Assembly (NCBI GenBank): GCA_030271555.1
Contig: JARXKQ010000043.1
Location: 1 to 7,802 of the forward strand
From: Chloroflexota bacterium
GTDB taxonomy: Bacteria > Chloroflexota > Limnocylindria > Limnocylindrales > CSP1-4
Reading direction: 5' to 3'
Length of the DNA stretch: 7,802 nucleotides
The notes under the pieces were generated by a model. That model was not told the DNA's origin. It searched no databases and saw only the letters and a list, made by a program, of their open reading frames with translations. Made by a program: the position numbers and the translations under genes. This document shows positions 6,345-7,802 of the stretch, piece by piece; position 1 is the first letter of the stretch; every line of letters starts with the position of its first letter.

Positions 6345-6350
6345 AGTCTA
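6345..6350 (-). promoter_or_regulatory. Candidate -10 box for a leaderless zinc-ribbon transcript
   Basis: On the minus strand TAGACT (6350-6345) fits TANNNT and lies 8 nt before the ATG at 6336, inside the 21-nt gap after the kinase stop codon. No clear -35 box is seen at the usual distance. It would let the small gene be transcribed apart from the kinase, starting at or near its start codon. Confidence 0.4.
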
Positions 6351-6357
6351 CGCCGGG

Positions 6358-7802
6358 TCAGCAGGTCTCGGCTGGCGATTTGACGAACAGGTGGACCGGT
6401 GAGCCGGGTTGGACCTGGTCGCCCGAGTTGGGATATTGCAGACAGACCAGCCAGCTGTCCTGGGCCTCCGATGGCCAGATGACACCCACTGTCAGGCCGT
6501 CGCTCAGGATCTGCGCCTTGGCTTGGCCTAGGTCCGGCAGCAAGGTGTAGTTACCGACCGTGACCGGCGTCAGGGTCGGAGTGGGTGCCGGCGTCGGCGG
6601 CGCAGTGGGCGGCAAGGTCGGAATGGGCGTTGCCGTGGGTGCGGGCGTAATCGCCGGCGACGGGCTGGGCGTGGGTGACGGCGATGCCGTGGGCTGCGGA
6701 CCGAGTGAGACCACGTAGTCGATGGCCGTGCCGCGGGCGACCTCGATGCCGGCGCGCGGGCTCGTGCCGATGACCAGTGTCGCCGGCACCTGCGGGTCGT
6801 ACGCCTCTGTTCTTAGCCCTGGCGCGAGATTGAATTGCGCCAAGAGCTCGAACGCCTGGGCCTCCGTGCGCAATCGAAGGTCAGGCACCGCGACCGTCTG
6901 GCGTTGCGTGGCGATGGTGACGCTGAGCTCGCTGCCGCGCTCGATCTGGCCGCCAGAGGCCGGGTCCTTGGCGATGATGACCCCCTCTGCGGCCGAGTCG
7001 GTCACCTGATACGCGCCCACGGTCAGGATCAGCCCCTTCGAGGTCGCCGCTTGGCGCGCCTGGTCGAGCGTCATGCCCACGACTGAGGGCACGGTCACGG
7101 CCACTCCCGATGGCGCCGGCGTGGCCTGTGGGCCGCGGCCGCTGAGCAACAGGAAGAGCAGCACGCCGCCGGCGAAAAGAACGAGCACGCCCAGCACTGC
7201 GGCTATCCAGCCCCACGCGCCGGCACCCTGCGCCTCTTCGTCTTCGAGCTCGTCTTCAAAAGCGATCTGACGCGCGCCGGCGCCGCGGCGGATGCTGCCG
7301 GGCGACATGCCGGCATACGTTTGCGGCCCGCCGTACGGCGGCACGGGCGGATGAGCGCCATAGGCGACGCCCGTCTCGGGCTCGTCGAGCAGCGGCGCCA
7401 TTCCGGCAGCGCCAACCACGGCGCCTGTCGCCGTGGCTGCGTCCATGGGCGGCGGCGCAAACGCGGTGGCGCCGGCGGGATCGGCGATGTAGCGGCCCAG
7501 CAGCCCGGCCACGTCGCCCGCAGTGGGCCTGTCCGCGGGCACGCGGGCAAGCGCGCGACGCACAGCGATGTCAAGGATCTGGGGCACGCCGCTCTTGAGC
7601 GACGACGGTGCCGGTGGATCGCCCGCGAGCCGCGCAACGGCGACGGCGCCGGCCGAATCGCCGGTCCAGGCGCGCTTCCCGGTCAGCATCTCGAACAGGA
7701 CGAGGCCCGCCGAATACACGTCGGACGCGGTCGTGACCATTTCGCCGCGCGCCTGTTCCGGGCTGAAGTAGTGGACGCTCCCCAAAGTTGTGCCGGGCAT
7801 CG
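6358..7802 (-). CDS. pknB: PASTA-domain Ser/Thr protein kinase (N-terminal half beyond window)
   Basis: This is a PknB/PrkC-type membrane kinase, a family that senses muropeptides and controls cell-wall growth. The visible 480 codons begin inside the kinase domain, so the P-loop and HRD/DFG motifs lie beyond the window. Seen here (numbered from the ATG at 7800) are the end of the activation segment with GSVHYFSPEQARGE (7-20), DVYSAGLVLFEMLTG (27-41) and PADRPTAGDVAGLL (88-101). A Pro/Gly/Ala and then acidic juxtamembrane region (105-195) leads to a membrane helix at about 197-219. Outside are two clear PASTA domains (about 234-297 and 302-367), a Pro/Thr/Ser linker (369-414) and a third PASTA-like domain (415-475). 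The third has Cys453 and a final Cys480. TGA is at 6360-6358. Phosphatase, rodA or ftsI partners, common beside pknB, are not in view. The symbol reflects the family, not a proven orthologue. Confidence 0.93.
   Translation of the reverse strand, partial: MPGTTLGSVHYFSPEQARGEMVTTASDVYSAGLVLFEMLTGKRAWTGDSAGAVAVARLAGDPPAPSSLKSGVPQILDIAVRRALARVPADRPTAGDVAGLLGRYIADPAGATAFAPPPMDAATATGAVVGAAGMAPLLDEPETGVAYGAHPPVPPYGGPQTYAGMSPGSIRRGAGARQIAFEDELEDEEAQGAGAWGWIAAVLGVLVLFAGGVLLFLLLSGRGPQATPAPSGVAVTVPSVVGMTLDQARQAATSKGLILTVGAYQVTDSAAEGVIIAKDPASGGQIERGSELSVTIATQRQTVAVPDLRLRTEAQAFELLAQFNLAPGLRTEAYDPQVPATLVIGTSPRAGIEVARGTAIDYVVSLGPQPTASPSPTPSPSPAITPAPTATPIPTLPPTAPPTPAPTPTLTPVTVGNYTLLPDLGQAKAQILSDGLTVGVIWPSEAQDSWLVCLQYPNSGDQVQPGSPVHLFVKSPAETC
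6559..6698 (-). repeat. Low-complexity Pro/Thr/Ser linker inside the PASTA kinase
   Basis: About 46 codons here encode almost only Pro, Thr, Ser and Ala, in short repeats such as SPTP, APT and PTP. On the plus strand it reads as G-rich GTGGG/GGCG-type repeats. It stays in frame and separates the second PASTA domain from the third PASTA-like domain. It is probably an extended, wall-spanning spacer and may vary in length between strains. Confidence 0.75.

Noticed and set aside
6559..6698. G-rich repeat tract that looks like a minisatellite or non-coding repeat array
   Set aside because: It is fully in frame within the PASTA kinase and encodes a Pro/Thr/Ser linker, so it is coding low complexity rather than a separate element.

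Overview
This 7.8 kb window is GC-rich bacterial DNA that is almost entirely coding, with very short gaps between genes. It carries eight protein genes; the first and last are cut by the window edges. I see no RNA gene, insertion sequence, CRISPR array or phage gene. Three things suggest a Chloroflexota-type bacterium, perhaps an uncultured soil or freshwater lineage: the gene set (PASTA kinase, Pro/Gln-rich membrane HtrA, small four-cysteine proteins), the near absence of Shine-Dalgarno motifs, and -10-like boxes placed 7-8 nt before start codons. This assignment is inference from style and remembered families, not a database match.

Layout: (1) Positions 1-1675, plus strand: the end of a sensor histidine kinase, then a membrane-anchored HtrA/DegP-type serine protease with one PDZ domain. 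(2) 1676-1777: a GC-rich convergent gap with inverted repeats, including a perfect 8-bp hairpin next to the folB stop. (3) 4728 down to 1778, minus strand: a tight run of a 134-aa four-cysteine protein of unknown function, folC, folP and folB. The folC/folP and folP/folB junctions have no spacer (TAGTG and TAGATG). (4) 4729-4895: a divergent promoter region. (5) 4896-6023, plus strand: an Arg-rich, single-pass membrane protein with about three extracytoplasmic Ig-like domains. (6) 7802 down to 6010, minus strand: a PASTA-domain Ser/Thr kinase lacking its N-terminal half here, followed by a 108-aa protein with two four-cysteine clusters. The last gene overlaps the Ig-like protein gene tail to tail by 14 bp.

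How the genes may work together: the kinase-protease pair resembles the envelope-stress arrangement known from mycobacteria (MprAB-PepD). The PASTA kinase and Ig-like protein are also envelope proteins, so the window mixes envelope sensing and quality control with a partial tetrahydrofolate module (FolB, FolP, FolC; no FolK or FolE here). The least explained genes are the two small cysteine-cluster proteins. One leads the folate run and the other follows the PASTA kinase.
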